The position numbers and the translations under genes are program-made. This document shows positions 33,044-42,136 of a stretch of 58,507 bases of DNA, in pieces. The notes beneath the pieces were generated by a model. It saw nothing but the letters and a program-made list of their open reading frames with translations. It did not search any database and was not told the DNA's origin. This stretch comes from Lachnospiraceae bacterium (GTDB lineage Bacteria > Bacillota > Clostridia > Lachnospirales > Lachnospiraceae): positions 1 through 58,507 of the forward strand of contig JAAWEL010000074.1 of the NCBI GenBank assembly GCA_022794255.1, given 5' to 3'. Positions within the stretch are counted from its first letter, which is position 1, and each line of letters opens with the position of its first letter.

Positions 33044-34339
33044 TTGAAGGATGCCCTGAAGCATTACTTTGAAGGATATCTGTGCATCCGGCTGAAAGGA
33101 TTTTCTCCGGAACGTTTTCTGAATCTTTGTATGGCCAAACAGATCGTGATCTGGGATCTGAAATATCAGGATGGAGGATATCAGTTTTTCATCCGTGTAA
33201 AGGATTACCGAAGGGTGCGGCCCTTGGTGCGGAAAGCACAGGTAAGGCTTCGGATTCTGGGAAGATACGGGCTTCCCTTTTTTTTGTATCAGAACCGTAA
33301 GAGGAAGCTGTATGCCGTGGGAATTTTGTCCTTTTTTTTCGTATTATTTTTGATGTCACAGTTTATTTGGGATATAAACATCGAAGGAAATTATCATTTT
33401 ACAGACGATGTCCTGCTTCATTATCTGGACAGCCAGGATATCCGCTACGGAAGAAGAAAAGCGGGAATCGATTGTGACCGTTTAGAAGAATCGATCCGCA
33501 GCCAATATCCTGAGATTATCTGGGTATCAGCCCGCATCTCTGGAACCCGGCTGATGATCAAGGTAAAAGAAAATGAAGTGATGGGAACCATCCCGGTAAA
33601 GGAAGATGCTCCCCGGGATCTAGTGGCCAAAAAGCCTGGAAAAATAACCCGCATGGTGGTCCGCCGGGGAAAGGCTCAAGTAGCTCCGGGGGATACGGTA
33701 GAAGCAGGTGATGTGCTGGTTCGCGGAGCAGTGCCCATCTACAATGATGCAGAGGAGCTTGTGCGGGAACAGCTTGTGCGGGCAGATGCAGATATCTATG
33801 CCATTACCAGGGAAGATTATGAGGAGTCAATCCCATTTCTGGCAATAAAACGGGCTGATACCGGAAAAAGCCGGCAGGGATTGCGTCTGCGGTTAGGTGG
33901 ACTCTCTTTTCTCTGGATGCTGCCTGCATGGGGAGAAAATCCATGGGAAATCACCGCAAAAAGCAGCCAGGTAACTGTGATGGGAGATTTCTACCTTCCA
34001 GTCTGGATGGATCAAATTTGGGCAAGAGAATATCAAACCTATGAATATTTTCTGACAAATGATCAACTGGAACAGGAAAAACAAAGGATCCATCAGAAAA
34101 AAATCGGAGATTTGACAGAAAAGGGGGTACAAATTCTCGAAAATAGTGTTAAAATAGTAAAAGAAGGCTCCGGATGGCAGATTCAGGGAACATTTCTTGT
34201 GGAAGAATTGATTGAGGCCGGAAAAGAGATCACACCAGAGCTTTTGGAAGGAGAGACAGGAGATGCTACCGGTTCCTCCGATCTTTCCGGGAACCAGACA
34301 AACACTACAATGACAGAAGGAGAGCAGACAGCTGGATGA
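33044..34339 (+). CDS. yqfD: Sporulation protein YqfD
   Basis: A 431-residue member of the YqfD family. The N-terminal cytoplasmic part (about 1-88) has the family's GFSPERFLNLCMAKQIVIWDL. One membrane segment follows (about 90-108), then an outside part starting DINIEGNYHFTDD, with a POTRA-like region to about 180 and a C-terminal domain. It starts at TTG with GGGAGGGA upstream. It overlaps phoH by ATGA. YqfC and YqfD are expressed under sigma-E in Bacillus; their biochemical role is unclear. Confidence 0.88.
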   Translation: MKDALKHYFEGYLCIRLKGFSPERFLNLCMAKQIVIWDLKYQDGGYQFFIRVKDYRRVRPLVRKAQVRLRILGRYGLPFFLYQNRKRKLYAVGILSFFFVLFLMSQFIWDINIEGNYHFTDDVLLHYLDSQDIRYGRRKAGIDCDRLEESIRSQYPEIIWVSARISGTRLMIKVKENEVMGTIPVKEDAPRDLVAKKPGKITRMVVRRGKAQVAPGDTVEAGDVLVRGAVPIYNDAEELVREQLVRADADIYAITREDYEESIPFLAIKRADTGKSRQGLRLRLGGLSFLWMLPAWGENPWEITAKSSQVTVMGDFYLPVWMDQIWAREYQTYEYFLTNDQLEQEKQRIHQKKIGDLTEKGVQILENSVKIVKEGSGWQIQGTFLVEELIEAGKEITPELLEGETGDATGSSDLSGNQTNTTMTEGEQTAG

Positions 34340-35343
34340 GTGTAATTGAGACCATCATCGACATACCTGTCGAGCATGAACGAAATGTATGCGGTCAGTT
34401 TGACCAGTATTTAAAAAAAATTGAGAGAACCCTGCGGGTGACGATTGTGGCAAGAGATGGAGCCATAAAGCTGATCGGACCAGATGGGATGATTCGGAAA
34501 GCCAAAAGTGTATTTAATAATCTGGTAGAGCTTTCCAGAAGAGGCAACACCATTACGGAACAGAATGTGGATTATGCCCTTTCTTTATCCTTTACAGAGT
34601 CAGATCATGCTATTTTAGAGATTGACAAGGACATTATTTGCCGGACAATAAACGGAAAGCCTGTAAAGCCCAAAACCTTGGGACAAAAACAATACGTGGA
34701 CGCAATCCGAAAAAAGATGATCGTGTTTGGCGTGGGACCGGCTGGCACAGGAAAGACTTATCTTGCTATGGCCATGGCTATCCAGGCATTTAAGAACAAT
34801 GAGGTGAACCGGATCATTCTGACCCGGCCTGCCATTGAAGCAGGAGAGAAGCTGGGCTTTCTTCCAGGAGATTTACAGAGCAAGATTGATCCCTATCTTC
34901 GTCCTCTCTATGATGCTCTGTATCAGATTATGGGAGCAGAAAGCTTTCTTCACAATTCGGAAAAGGGACTGATCGAGGTGGCTCCTCTGGCGTATATGCG
35001 GGGCAGAACCTTAGACAATGCCTATATTATTCTGGATGAAGCGCAGAATACCACACCTGCCCAGATGAAGATGTTTCTGACCCGGATCGGTTTTGGCTCA
35101 AAGGTGGTGATCACCGGGGACAGAACCCAGAAGGATTTGCCGGGAGGCGCTGCGTCAGGTCTGGATGTGGCTATGAAGGTGCTTCAAAAGATCGATGATA
35201 TTGGCTTTTGCACTCTGACCAGTGAGGATGTAGTGCGCCATCCTCTTGTACAAAAGATTGTACAGGCCTATGACAATTATGAGAAAAAAGAGGAGCGGCG
35301 GGAAAAGCCGGCAAAGTCAAAGCAGTATCTGCACCACAGATAG
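34336..35343 (+). CDS. phoH: PhoH-family ATPase
   Basis: A 335-residue PhoH-like protein. An N-terminal KH-like part (about 15-100) precedes the P-loop domain with Walker A GPAGTGKTY (about 135-143). Walker B is ILDEAQNTTPAQMKMFLTRIG (in two stretches, about 231-251), and a GDRTQKDLP sensor motif follows. The family is linked to RNA metabolism alongside YbeY. Its ATG overlaps the yqfD stop. The neighbourhood yqfC-yqfD-phoH-ybeY is conserved in Firmicutes. Confidence 0.93.
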   Translation: MSVIETIIDIPVEHERNVCGQFDQYLKKIERTLRVTIVARDGAIKLIGPDGMIRKAKSVFNNLVELSRRGNTITEQNVDYALSLSFTESDHAILEIDKDIICRTINGKPVKPKTLGQKQYVDAIRKKMIVFGVGPAGTGKTYLAMAMAIQAFKNNEVNRIILTRPAIEAGEKLGFLPGDLQSKIDPYLRPLYDALYQIMGAESFLHNSEKGLIEVAPLAYMRGRTLDNAYIILDEAQNTTPAQMKMFLTRIGFGSKVVITGDRTQKDLPGGAASGLDVAMKVLQKIDDIGFCTLTSEDVVRHPLVQKIVQAYDNYEKKEERREKPAKSKQYLHHR

Positions 35344-35391
35344 TCATACTATTACGCATAAAAGCACATAAAAAGATGAAGGGGGAATGGG

Positions 35392-35889
35392 ATGACAATC
35401 CATATTGAGTACGAGACGGAGAGAAAATTAGACCTTGCCTGTGAGGCAATCGTCCAGGATGTTGTTTTGGCAGTGCTGGACTTTGAGCAATGTCCCTATG
35501 AGGCAGAGGTCAATGTGTTGTTTACAGACAATGAAGGAATCCGTGAAATTAATCGGAATACCCGCCAAATTGACAGCCCTACCGATGTACTTTCCTTTCC
35601 CATGATAGAATATACCCATGCGTCTGACTTTAGCCATGTAGAGGATTCAGCGGAAGATTTTTTTAATCCGGACACAGGTGAGCTTCTTTTAGGGGATATT
35701 GTGATATCCGTGGAAAAGGTAACTGAGCAGGCGGAAAAATACGGTCACTCTCCCCGAAGGGAGCTGGCGTTTCTCGTTGCCCACAGTATGCTTCATCTGT
35801 GCGGCTATGACCACATGGAAGAAAATCAGCGTCAGGCGATGGAACAAAGACAGAGGGATGTGTTATCCGGGAAAGGATATGACAGATGA
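35392..35889 (+). CDS. ybeY: Endoribonuclease YbeY
   Basis: A 165-residue metal-dependent endoribonuclease of 16S rRNA maturation and ribosome quality control. The three-histidine zinc motif is HSMLHLCGYDHMEE (about 131-144), and TRQIDSPTDVLSFP (about 57-70) is the second signature. GGGGGAATGG precedes the ATG. Its stop overlaps the start of the following lipoprotein gene (ATGA). The 48 bases before it contain an ACGCATAAAAG copy (35354-35364) also found at the liv operator. Confidence 0.95.
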   Translation: MTIHIEYETERKLDLACEAIVQDVVLAVLDFEQCPYEAEVNVLFTDNEGIREINRNTRQIDSPTDVLSFPMIEYTHASDFSHVEDSAEDFFNPDTGELLLGDIVISVEKVTEQAEKYGHSPRRELAFLVAHSMLHLCGYDHMEENQRQAMEQRQRDVLSGKGYDR

Positions 35890-37025
35890 GAAAATGCTTA
35901 CATGCAAAACTTCTATTGGCTTTTTTAATCCTGTGTGTATTGTCCGGCTGTTCAAAAAAAGCTGTATCCGAACAGGTGATTGCCACAGAACCTGCGATTA
36001 TCATTGAATCTGAGACCGATCCCATTATCATTGAGACAGAGACCGAGGTAGAAGAGACCGAGGCTAGGCTTCAGATTTTAGAACCTTGGGATAGGCAGGC
36101 AAAAGATGGCATGGTCCGCAGCTATCTAACCGGGGAAATGGTGCCAGAAGATAAGGGAAACCGCCGTCCTTTAGCGATTATGATGAGCAATGACAAGGCT
36201 TCCCTGCCCCAATATGGTATTAACCGGGCAGGGATTGTCTACGAGGCGCCGGTGGAGGGGGATATGAACCGGTACATGGCGATTATTGAGGACTATGATG
36301 ATTTGGAACGAATTGGCTCTGTCCGAAGCTGCCGCACCTACTATACCTATTTTGCCAGAGAATTTGATGCCATTTATGCCCATTTTGGGCAGAGTACTTT
36401 TGCAAAGCCCTATTTAAAAAATGTTGACAACATTAATGGGATCGAGGGCATTGGAAGTATGGCCTATTTCCGTTCCAGGGACAAAAAAAGCCCTCACAAT
36501 GCATATGCCAGTTATACAGGAATACAGAATGCTGTTGAAAAGCTGGGGTACGCTCAGGAATACGATACCGCTTATCAGGGGCATTACTATTTCTCCCAGG
36601 GAGAGATCCAGTCCTGTCTGGAGGGGGATGGTATTTTAAATGCTTCAAAGGTAACACCAGGATATCCCATGAATCGTCCCTGGTTTGAATACCATGAAGA
36701 GGATGGTCTTTATTACCGGTATCAATACGGGGCGGCCCATGAAGGAAATGAAGGTCCTATTGCTGTAAAGAATATTCTGATTCAGTGCTGTTCCGCAGGT
36801 TACTATGCCACCACGGATTACAGGAATATCAATGTCCATGAGGACCAATGGGGCGGATATTTTGTAACGAACGGAAAAGCCAGCAGCATTTCCTGGAAAA
36901 AGGACGGAGAATTTGGCGTGACTCACTATTATATGCCTGATGGACAGGAGATTGTGCTAAATCCGGGAAAAACCTGGATCTGCATTGTACCAACCTCTGA
37001 TGCAGATAAGATCATCTTTGAATAA
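35886..37025 (+). CDS. YerB-like lipoprotein (DUF3048)
   Basis: A 379-residue lipoprotein: signal peptide to lipobox LSGC (Cys at about residue 22), a Glu/Thr-rich linker, then the two-part DUF3048 region beginning at about residue 85 (RPLAIMMSNDKASLPQYGINRAGIVYEAPVEG in two blocks). YerB proteins are extracellular, and their role is not established. It overlaps ybeY, so it is probably translationally coupled to it. Confidence 0.85.
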   Translation: MRKCLHAKLLLAFLILCVLSGCSKKAVSEQVIATEPAIIIESETDPIIIETETEVEETEARLQILEPWDRQAKDGMVRSYLTGEMVPEDKGNRRPLAIMMSNDKASLPQYGINRAGIVYEAPVEGDMNRYMAIIEDYDDLERIGSVRSCRTYYTYFAREFDAIYAHFGQSTFAKPYLKNVDNINGIEGIGSMAYFRSRDKKSPHNAYASYTGIQNAVEKLGYAQEYDTAYQGHYYFSQGEIQSCLEGDGILNASKVTPGYPMNRPWFEYHEEDGLYYRYQYGAAHEGNEGPIAVKNILIQCCSAGYYATTDYRNINVHEDQWGGYFVTNGKASSISWKKDGEFGVTHYYMPDGQEIVLNPGKTWICIVPTSDADKIIFE

Positions 37026-37041
37026 AAAATAACAAAAAAGG

Positions 37042-37114
37042 CAAAAATAAGCAGACAATATCCTTTTTCACAGGAGGTTTTACCATGAAACGGTATATCA
37101 TCTGCTTATTTTTG
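37042..37114 (+). promoter_or_regulatory. 14-bp inverted repeat enclosing the ribosome site of the BofC-like gene
   Basis: CAAAAATAAGCAGA (37042-37055) and TCTGCTTATTTTTG (37101-37114) are perfectly complementary. The 45-base loop contains AGGAGG and the ATG at 37085. Two G-U and one A-U pair could extend the stem outward to 17 bp. The right arm is inside the signal-peptide coding region. A translational control role is inferred. Confidence 0.5.
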
Positions 37115-37495
37115 TTTATTGGGGTAAGTGGGGCATGTCTCACTGCCGGACATTTTCTTACCAGGCAATATCAGAATACAGCTTCGCCATCTGCGGCAGA
37201 GTCAGAGATAGAGACCATGGGTACGGTGGAGACTACGGAGACTGTTCCGGAAAATCTGGCAGCTGCCAATAAAAATCAGATACGACACGAGACAGCTGCA
37301 CCAAAGGGAGAATTTTATCTTGTATCTGAGGATGGATTTCTGCTGGTTTTTGGAAAGGACAAGGAGACTATTTGTTTGTATACGCACATTCCTCTGATGG
37401 ATTTTCCTCTAAAGGAGCAGGAACGGCTGCGGGAAGGCATATGGTTCATGGATATGATGGATGTGATTCATTATCTGGAATCCTATACCAGCTGA
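37085..37495 (+). CDS. BofC C-terminal-domain-like protein
   Basis: A 136-residue exported or anchored protein. An N-terminal hydrophobic segment (about 3-22) is followed by a Glu/Thr/Ala-rich linker. A C-terminal domain (about 76-136, FYLVSEDGFLLVFGKD ... TCLYTHIPLMDFPLKEQERLREGI) resembles the BofC C-terminal domain. In Bacillus, BofC restrains the SpoIVB protease that controls sigma-K activation. The N-terminal BofC half is missing, so the role may differ. AGGAGG precedes the ATG, inside the loop of a large inverted repeat. Confidence 0.55.
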   Translation: MKRYIICLFLFIGVSGACLTAGHFLTRQYQNTASPSAAESEIETMGTVETTETVPENLAAANKNQIRHETAAPKGEFYLVSEDGFLLVFGKDKETICLYTHIPLMDFPLKEQERLREGIWFMDMMDVIHYLESYTS

Positions 37496-37584
37496 GAACC
37501 ATGGAAAATAATGCTTGAAAAGTGGCGATAAAGTGACTACAATAGGAGGATGGCAAAAACGGAGACAAAACCGGAGGATAAAAG

Positions 37585-38817
37585 GTGAAAAGACAGGTGA
37601 TTGTTGTCGGAGGAGGCGCTTCCGGCATGGCAGCTGGGATTATGGCTGCACGTCAGAATGCTAAGGTGATCCTTTTAGAGCATATGGACCGGGTAGGGAA
37701 AAAGCTGCTTTCAACAGGCAATGGCAGGTGCAATCTTACCAATCTGTCTGTGAATGCGGATTGTTATCGCTGCAGCTGGCAGGAATTTCCCATGAAGGTG
37801 CTCGAGCGATTTGATGTTTGGACCACTTTGGCGTTTTTTGAGGAACTGGGGATTCTGACAAAAAATAAAAACGGATATGTTTATCCCAACTCAGAACAGG
37901 CTGCTGCTGTATCCGATCTCTTTCGACTGGAGCTTGAGAGGCTGGGGATAGAAATTTTTACGAATTGTCATATAAAACAGCTGAAACGCCAAAAGGGAAA
38001 AGGATTTTTCGTTCAGACCGATACAAAACAATTTTGCGCAGATGCCGTGATTTTGGCTACTGGGTCCATGGCAGCACCCGCTACAGGGTCTGATGGCAGT
38101 GGGTATGAGATAGCCAAAAGATTTGGCCATAAGCTGATTCCCCCTTTACCTGCACTGGTGCAGCTTTGCTGTGAAGGGAAGCATTTTAAACAGTTGGCAG
38201 GGGTTCGCTGCGAGGCCAGGGTATCCCTGTTTTCCTGTGGGAAAAAGCTGGCTGAGGATACAGGCGAGGTTCAGCTGACCGATTATGGTATCTCCGGGAT
38301 TCCCACCTTTCAGGTCAGCCGCTTCGCCTCCATAGCTCTGGCTGAGCAAAAGCCAATCACGGCTTTGCTGGATTTTTTTCCTGGCAGAAGCAGAGCTGAT
38401 GCGGAAATCTTTTTAAAACAGCGGGCCTTTCAGATGCCCCATCTAAAGGGAAAGGATTTCCTTACCGGCGTTCTTCACAAAAAACTGGCAGCAGTACTTT
38501 TAAAGCTGGCTGGCATCCCGGCTGAACAGACAATCGGAGAATCCGATGCAGCTGCCCTTCATCGTCTGGCTGCTCAGATAAAAGCCTTTGAGGCAAAGAT
38601 TACTGGTACGAAATCCTTTGAACAGGCACAGGTTTGCTGTGGTGGTGTGGATACCAGGGAAGTTTGCCCAAAAACCCTGGAATCCAGGCTGGTTCCGGAC
38701 TTGTATTTGGTGGGAGAGCTGCTGGATGTAGATGGAATCTGCGGTGGTTATAATCTTCAGTGGGCCTGGTCCACCGGATGCCTGGCAGGAATCCATGCAG
38801 GAGGGAGAAATCAATGA
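37585..38817 (+). CDS. HI0933/YhiN-family flavoprotein (NAD(P)/FAD-dependent oxidoreductase)
   Basis: A 410-residue flavoprotein. The FAD-binding Rossmann motif GGGASGMAAGIMAAR (about residues 8-22) and the family box GKKLLSTGNGRCNLTN (about 38-53) are clear, with VDTREVCPKTLESRLVPDLYLVGE and CGGYNLQWAWSTG at the C-terminus. The reaction is unknown for this widespread family. It starts at GTG with GGAGG 7 bases upstream. It overlaps the next flavoprotein gene by ATGA. Confidence 0.9.
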   Translation: MKRQVIVVGGGASGMAAGIMAARQNAKVILLEHMDRVGKKLLSTGNGRCNLTNLSVNADCYRCSWQEFPMKVLERFDVWTTLAFFEELGILTKNKNGYVYPNSEQAAAVSDLFRLELERLGIEIFTNCHIKQLKRQKGKGFFVQTDTKQFCADAVILATGSMAAPATGSDGSGYEIAKRFGHKLIPPLPALVQLCCEGKHFKQLAGVRCEARVSLFSCGKKLAEDTGEVQLTDYGISGIPTFQVSRFASIALAEQKPITALLDFFPGRSRADAEIFLKQRAFQMPHLKGKDFLTGVLHKKLAAVLLKLAGIPAEQTIGESDAAALHRLAAQIKAFEAKITGTKSFEQAQVCCGGVDTREVCPKTLESRLVPDLYLVGELLDVDGICGGYNLQWAWSTGCLAGIHAGGRNQ

Positions 38818-40436
38818 TACGGATTACAGAGTTAAAGCTTCCCATCAATCACACATCCCAGGCACTGCGGGAAAAAGCTGCCAGAACTCTGGGTATCCGT
38901 CTGGAGAAGATAGCCAAAGTCTGTATACGGCGCCAGTCTCTGGATGCCAGAAAAAAACCAAAACTATTTTACAGCTACTCTGTGGATGTGGAACTGAAAT
39001 CCTCTTCTGCAGCCTTTGAACACTCGGTCATACATAAGGCTAAAAATGCTCAGATTGTACTTTTGAAAGAAGCGGCTTACCATTTTCCAGAACCTGGCAC
39101 ACAATCTCTATCTCATTCTCCGGTTATTGTAGGCACTGGCCCTGCCGGGCTGTTTTGCGGGCTGATGCTTGCCCGCCATGGATACCGGCCTCTTATTTTA
39201 GAGCGGGGACAGGATATAGAACAACGGCAGGAAATGGTAGCCCGTTTTTGGCAGACAGGAGAGCTGAATGTCCATTCCAATGTGCAGTTTGGCGAAGGAG
39301 GTGCCGGAACCTTTTCCGATGGCAAGTTAAACACTCTGATAAAGGATTCCCATGGCCGGAACCGGCTTGTCCTGGAAATTTTTCGGGAATTTGGCGCAGA
39401 CGAAAAGATTCTTTATCAGAACAAGCCCCATATCGGAACAGATGTTTTAGCATTGATTGTCAAACGAATACGGCAGGAGATTATCCGCCTTGGAGGAGAA
39501 ATCCGGTTTGAGTGCCAGATGAACGATTTGGTTTTAAAACAGGGGAAGGTAGTTGGAGTCATTACCCAAACCGGAGAAAACATTCCCTGCGAGGCTTTGG
39601 TTCTGGCTATTGGACACAGTGCAAGAGACACCTTTTTTATGCTGCAAAGCCATGGGATACCCATGAGTGCCAAAGCCTTTGCCGTGGGACTTCGCATTCA
39701 GCATCCCCAGTCCATGATTGATATTTCCCAGTACGGGCGGGAGCATGACGCAAATTTAGGCGCTGCTGATTACAAACTTACATGGAAAGCCTCTGACGGG
39801 CGGGGAGTGTATTCCTTTTGCATGTGTCCCGGAGGTTATGTGGTTAATGCCTCCTCAGAGAAAGGAATGTTAGCAGTAAACGGCATGAGCTATCATGGAC
39901 GAGCCGGCTTAAATGCCAACAGTGCATTGATCGTGACTGTGACGCCAGAAGATTTCCCTGAAAACACGCCTCTTGCCGGTGTGGAGTTTCAGAGAAAACT
40001 GGAAGGCCTGGCCTTTCAGGCCGGGGGTGGGAAAATCCCTGTTCAGCTGTATGAAGATTTTCTGGCGGAAAAAGATTCCTTAAGGCTGGGGGAGATTGCT
40101 CCTCAGATGAAAGGTCTGTGGACCCTTTCTGGCCTTCACCAGATTCTTCCTCCTGCCCTTTTTTGTGCCATGAAGGAGGCAATGGCAGGGTTTGGTCAGA
40201 TTATCCCAGGATTTGACCGCCCAGATGCCCTTTTTGCGGGGGTTGAAAGCCGGACCTCATCTCCGGTACGGATCTGGAGAAATAAAGCCCTGGAAAGCGA
40301 TGTTAAGGGCCTTTATCCTTGTGGGGAAGGGGCGGGCTATGCAGGCGGCATTACATCCGCAGCCATGGACGGAGTGGGGGTGGCAGAAGCGATTGCTTCT
40401 GCTTATCAGCCTTTTGAAAGAAATTTATCAGACTAG
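38814..40436 (+). CDS. FAD-dependent dehydrogenase (COG2509-like)
   Basis: A 540-residue flavoprotein. An N-terminal part (about 1-95) with basic residues precedes the FAD Rossmann motif VIVGTGPAGLFCGLMLARHGY (about residues 103-123, in two stretches). FGEGGAGTFSDGKLNT (about 159-174) and the C-terminal GEGAGYAGGITSAAMDG follow. I chose the ATG at 38814 with GGAGGG upstream, overlapping the previous stop; the longer frame from 38760 is inside that gene. Two coupled flavoproteins suggest a shared redox task; the substrate is unknown. Confidence 0.88.
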   Translation: MIRITELKLPINHTSQALREKAARTLGIRLEKIAKVCIRRQSLDARKKPKLFYSYSVDVELKSSSAAFEHSVIHKAKNAQIVLLKEAAYHFPEPGTQSLSHSPVIVGTGPAGLFCGLMLARHGYRPLILERGQDIEQRQEMVARFWQTGELNVHSNVQFGEGGAGTFSDGKLNTLIKDSHGRNRLVLEIFREFGADEKILYQNKPHIGTDVLALIVKRIRQEIIRLGGEIRFECQMNDLVLKQGKVVGVITQTGENIPCEALVLAIGHSARDTFFMLQSHGIPMSAKAFAVGLRIQHPQSMIDISQYGREHDANLGAADYKLTWKASDGRGVYSFCMCPGGYVVNASSEKGMLAVNGMSYHGRAGLNANSALIVTVTPEDFPENTPLAGVEFQRKLEGLAFQAGGGKIPVQLYEDFLAEKDSLRLGEIAPQMKGLWTLSGLHQILPPALFCAMKEAMAGFGQIIPGFDRPDALFAGVESRTSSPVRIWRNKALESDVKGLYPCGEGAGYAGGITSAAMDGVGVAEAIASAYQPFERNLSD

Positions 40437-40459
40437 AAACGGAGAGCAAGAAAACAGGA

Positions 40460-41311
40460 ATGATTACGGATATGCGAAAAAAGCTAAAAGACAAAAAGAG
40501 AATCGTGGTAAAGATTGGTTCTTCCACTCTGACTCACAGCAGAACAGGAGAACTGAATCTGTTAAAAATTGAAAAGCTGGTCCGCATTCTCTGCGACATG
40601 AAAGCAGAAGGCCGGGATGTGGTCTTGGTGTCCTCCGGAGCCATTGCCGCAGGACGCCAGGCCTTAGGCGGACAGAAAAAACCATCCAGTATCTCGGAAA
40701 AGCAGGCTTATGCTGCTGTGGGCCAGGCCCGTCTGATGATGGTATACCAGAAGCTTTTTTCTGAATACAATCATGTGGCTGCCCAGGTGCTGCTGACCAA
40801 GGATACTATGTCCCATGAAGTGTCGCGTTACAATGCCCAAAATACCTTTGATGAGCTGATTCATTTAGGGGCAATCCCTATTGTTAATGAAAATGATACG
40901 GTCTCCACCCATGAGATCCAATTTGGGGATAATGACCGGCTTTCTGCCATTGTCTCTGCCCTGATCGGAGCAGATCTTTTGATTTTACTTTCAGATATTG
41001 ACGGCTTGTACTCCGATGACCCAAGGAAAAATCCCAAGGCCTGTTTTATTGATCTGGTGGAGGAAATCACCCCAGCGCTTTTATCCATGGGAAAAGACAC
41101 ATCTGGAAGTGATGTGGGCACCGGGGGGATGGCGGCAAAATTAGCTGCCGCACGGATCGCCACAGACAGTGGTTCTGATATGGTGATTGCCAATGGAGAA
41201 AACGTGGAGATTATTCATGAAATCATGGCAGGAGAGAAGAAAGGAACTCTTTTTATGGCTCATGCCAATCTGGATTTTGATCTGATGGATTACATTAACC
41301 ATGAATATTGA
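40460..41311 (+). CDS. proB: Glutamate 5-kinase
   Basis: A 283-residue kinase for the first step of proline synthesis from glutamate. The amino-acid-kinase fold shows VVKIGSSTLT (about 14-23), VSSGAIAAGRQALGG (about 56-70), NENDTVS (about 143-149) and GTGGMAAKLAAARIA (about 220-234). It lacks the C-terminal PUA domain of long ProB forms, as usual in many Clostridia. The ATG at 40460 has a weak site; ATG 40472 is an alternative. proA is 0.8 kb downstream, separated by two small genes. Confidence 0.94.
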   Translation: MITDMRKKLKDKKRIVVKIGSSTLTHSRTGELNLLKIEKLVRILCDMKAEGRDVVLVSSGAIAAGRQALGGQKKPSSISEKQAYAAVGQARLMMVYQKLFSEYNHVAAQVLLTKDTMSHEVSRYNAQNTFDELIHLGAIPIVNENDTVSTHEIQFGDNDRLSAIVSALIGADLLILLSDIDGLYSDDPRKNPKACFIDLVEEITPALLSMGKDTSGSDVGTGGMAAKLAAARIATDSGSDMVIANGENVEIIHEIMAGEKKGTLFMAHANLDFDLMDYINHEY

Positions 41312-41330
41312 CAAAAAGGAGAAAACCAAA

Positions 41331-41558
41331 ATGAATCCAAACAATATAGAACGAATCAATGAACTGTATCACAAATCTCAGTCTGTTGGCCTGACTGAGG
41401 AGGAGAAGGCAGAACAGGCGGCCCTGCGAAAGGCTTACATTGAAAATATCCGGAGCAATATGCGGGCAAATCTAAACAGCATTTCCATTCAGGAGAAGGA
41501 TGGGACCATTACAGATCTTGGGAAAAAATATGGTGGGATTCAGGATGTCCAGTCATGA
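41331..41558 (+). CDS. DUF896 (YnzC-family) small protein
   Basis: A 75-residue protein of the DUF896/YnzC family. It opens with the two-helix signature IERINELYHKSQSVGLTEEE and has RKAYIENIRSNMRANL next. The function is unknown; the Bacillus homologue is co-expressed with SOS genes. I chose the ATG at 41331 with AAGGAG 10 bases upstream. The in-frame ATG at 41301 overlaps proB. Its stop overlaps the start of the next gene (ATGA). Confidence 0.88.
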   Translation: MNPNNIERINELYHKSQSVGLTEEEKAEQAALRKAYIENIRSNMRANLNSISIQEKDGTITDLGKKYGGIQDVQS

Positions 41559-42136
41559 AACCTGTGGCAGATAACCGGGAGCTAAAAGAAAAGCTCAGAA
41601 ATGAAATCCGTTTGCAGCGCAGGCAATTGTCTTTTGAGGAAAAATCCCGGATGGATGCTGTGATTCTGCAAAAACTTCTTTGTCTTAGAGAGCTTGTTGA
41701 GGCAAAGGCAGTCTATCTCTATGCCTCTGTGAAAGGAGAGGTGGATACCTGGTCACTTATGGAGGAATTGTGGAAAAGATCGATTGTAATTGCCCTGCCC
41801 CGGGTGGAAGGAAAATGTATAACCTTTTATATTGTGGATAACAAAAAACAGCTGAAGTCTGGTTCGATGGGGATTTTGGAACCGGATCTTCCTTGTCAGA
41901 AGGCAGATTTTCTGTATGCACCAGTAATCACTCCTGGTCTTGTTTTTTCTCCTGACGGAAACCGGATTGGCTACGGAGGCGGTTATTATGACCGCTTTTT
42001 CTCTAAGGAGCCGGAGCACCTTCGTATTGGGATAGCTTATCCCTTTCAAATTAAAAAGGACATAAAAACAGATGAACAAGATCAAAAAATTCATTGGATT
42101 ATAACCTCAGATGCCAGGATAGGAGGAGAAAAATGA
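41555..42136 (+). CDS. 5-formyltetrahydrofolate cyclo-ligase
   Basis: A 193-residue enzyme that converts 5-formyl-THF to 5,10-methenyl-THF with ATP. The family motifs are [13 protein letters not shown] near the N-terminus, [13 protein letters not shown], and the C-terminal nucleotide-binding [18 protein letters not shown] (about 130-147). It overlaps DUF896 upstream and proA downstream by ATGA, so the four-gene run is tightly coupled. Length is normal. Confidence 0.92.
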   Translation: MKPVADNRELKEKLRNEIRLQRRQLSFEEKSRMDAVILQKLLCLRELVEAKAVYLYASVKGEVDTWSLMEELWKRSIVIALPRVEGKCITFYIVDNKKQLKSGSMGILEPDLPCQKADFLYAPVITPGLVFSPDGNRIGYGGGYYDRFFSKEPEHLRIGIAYPFQIKKDIKTDEQDQKIHWIITSDARIGGEK

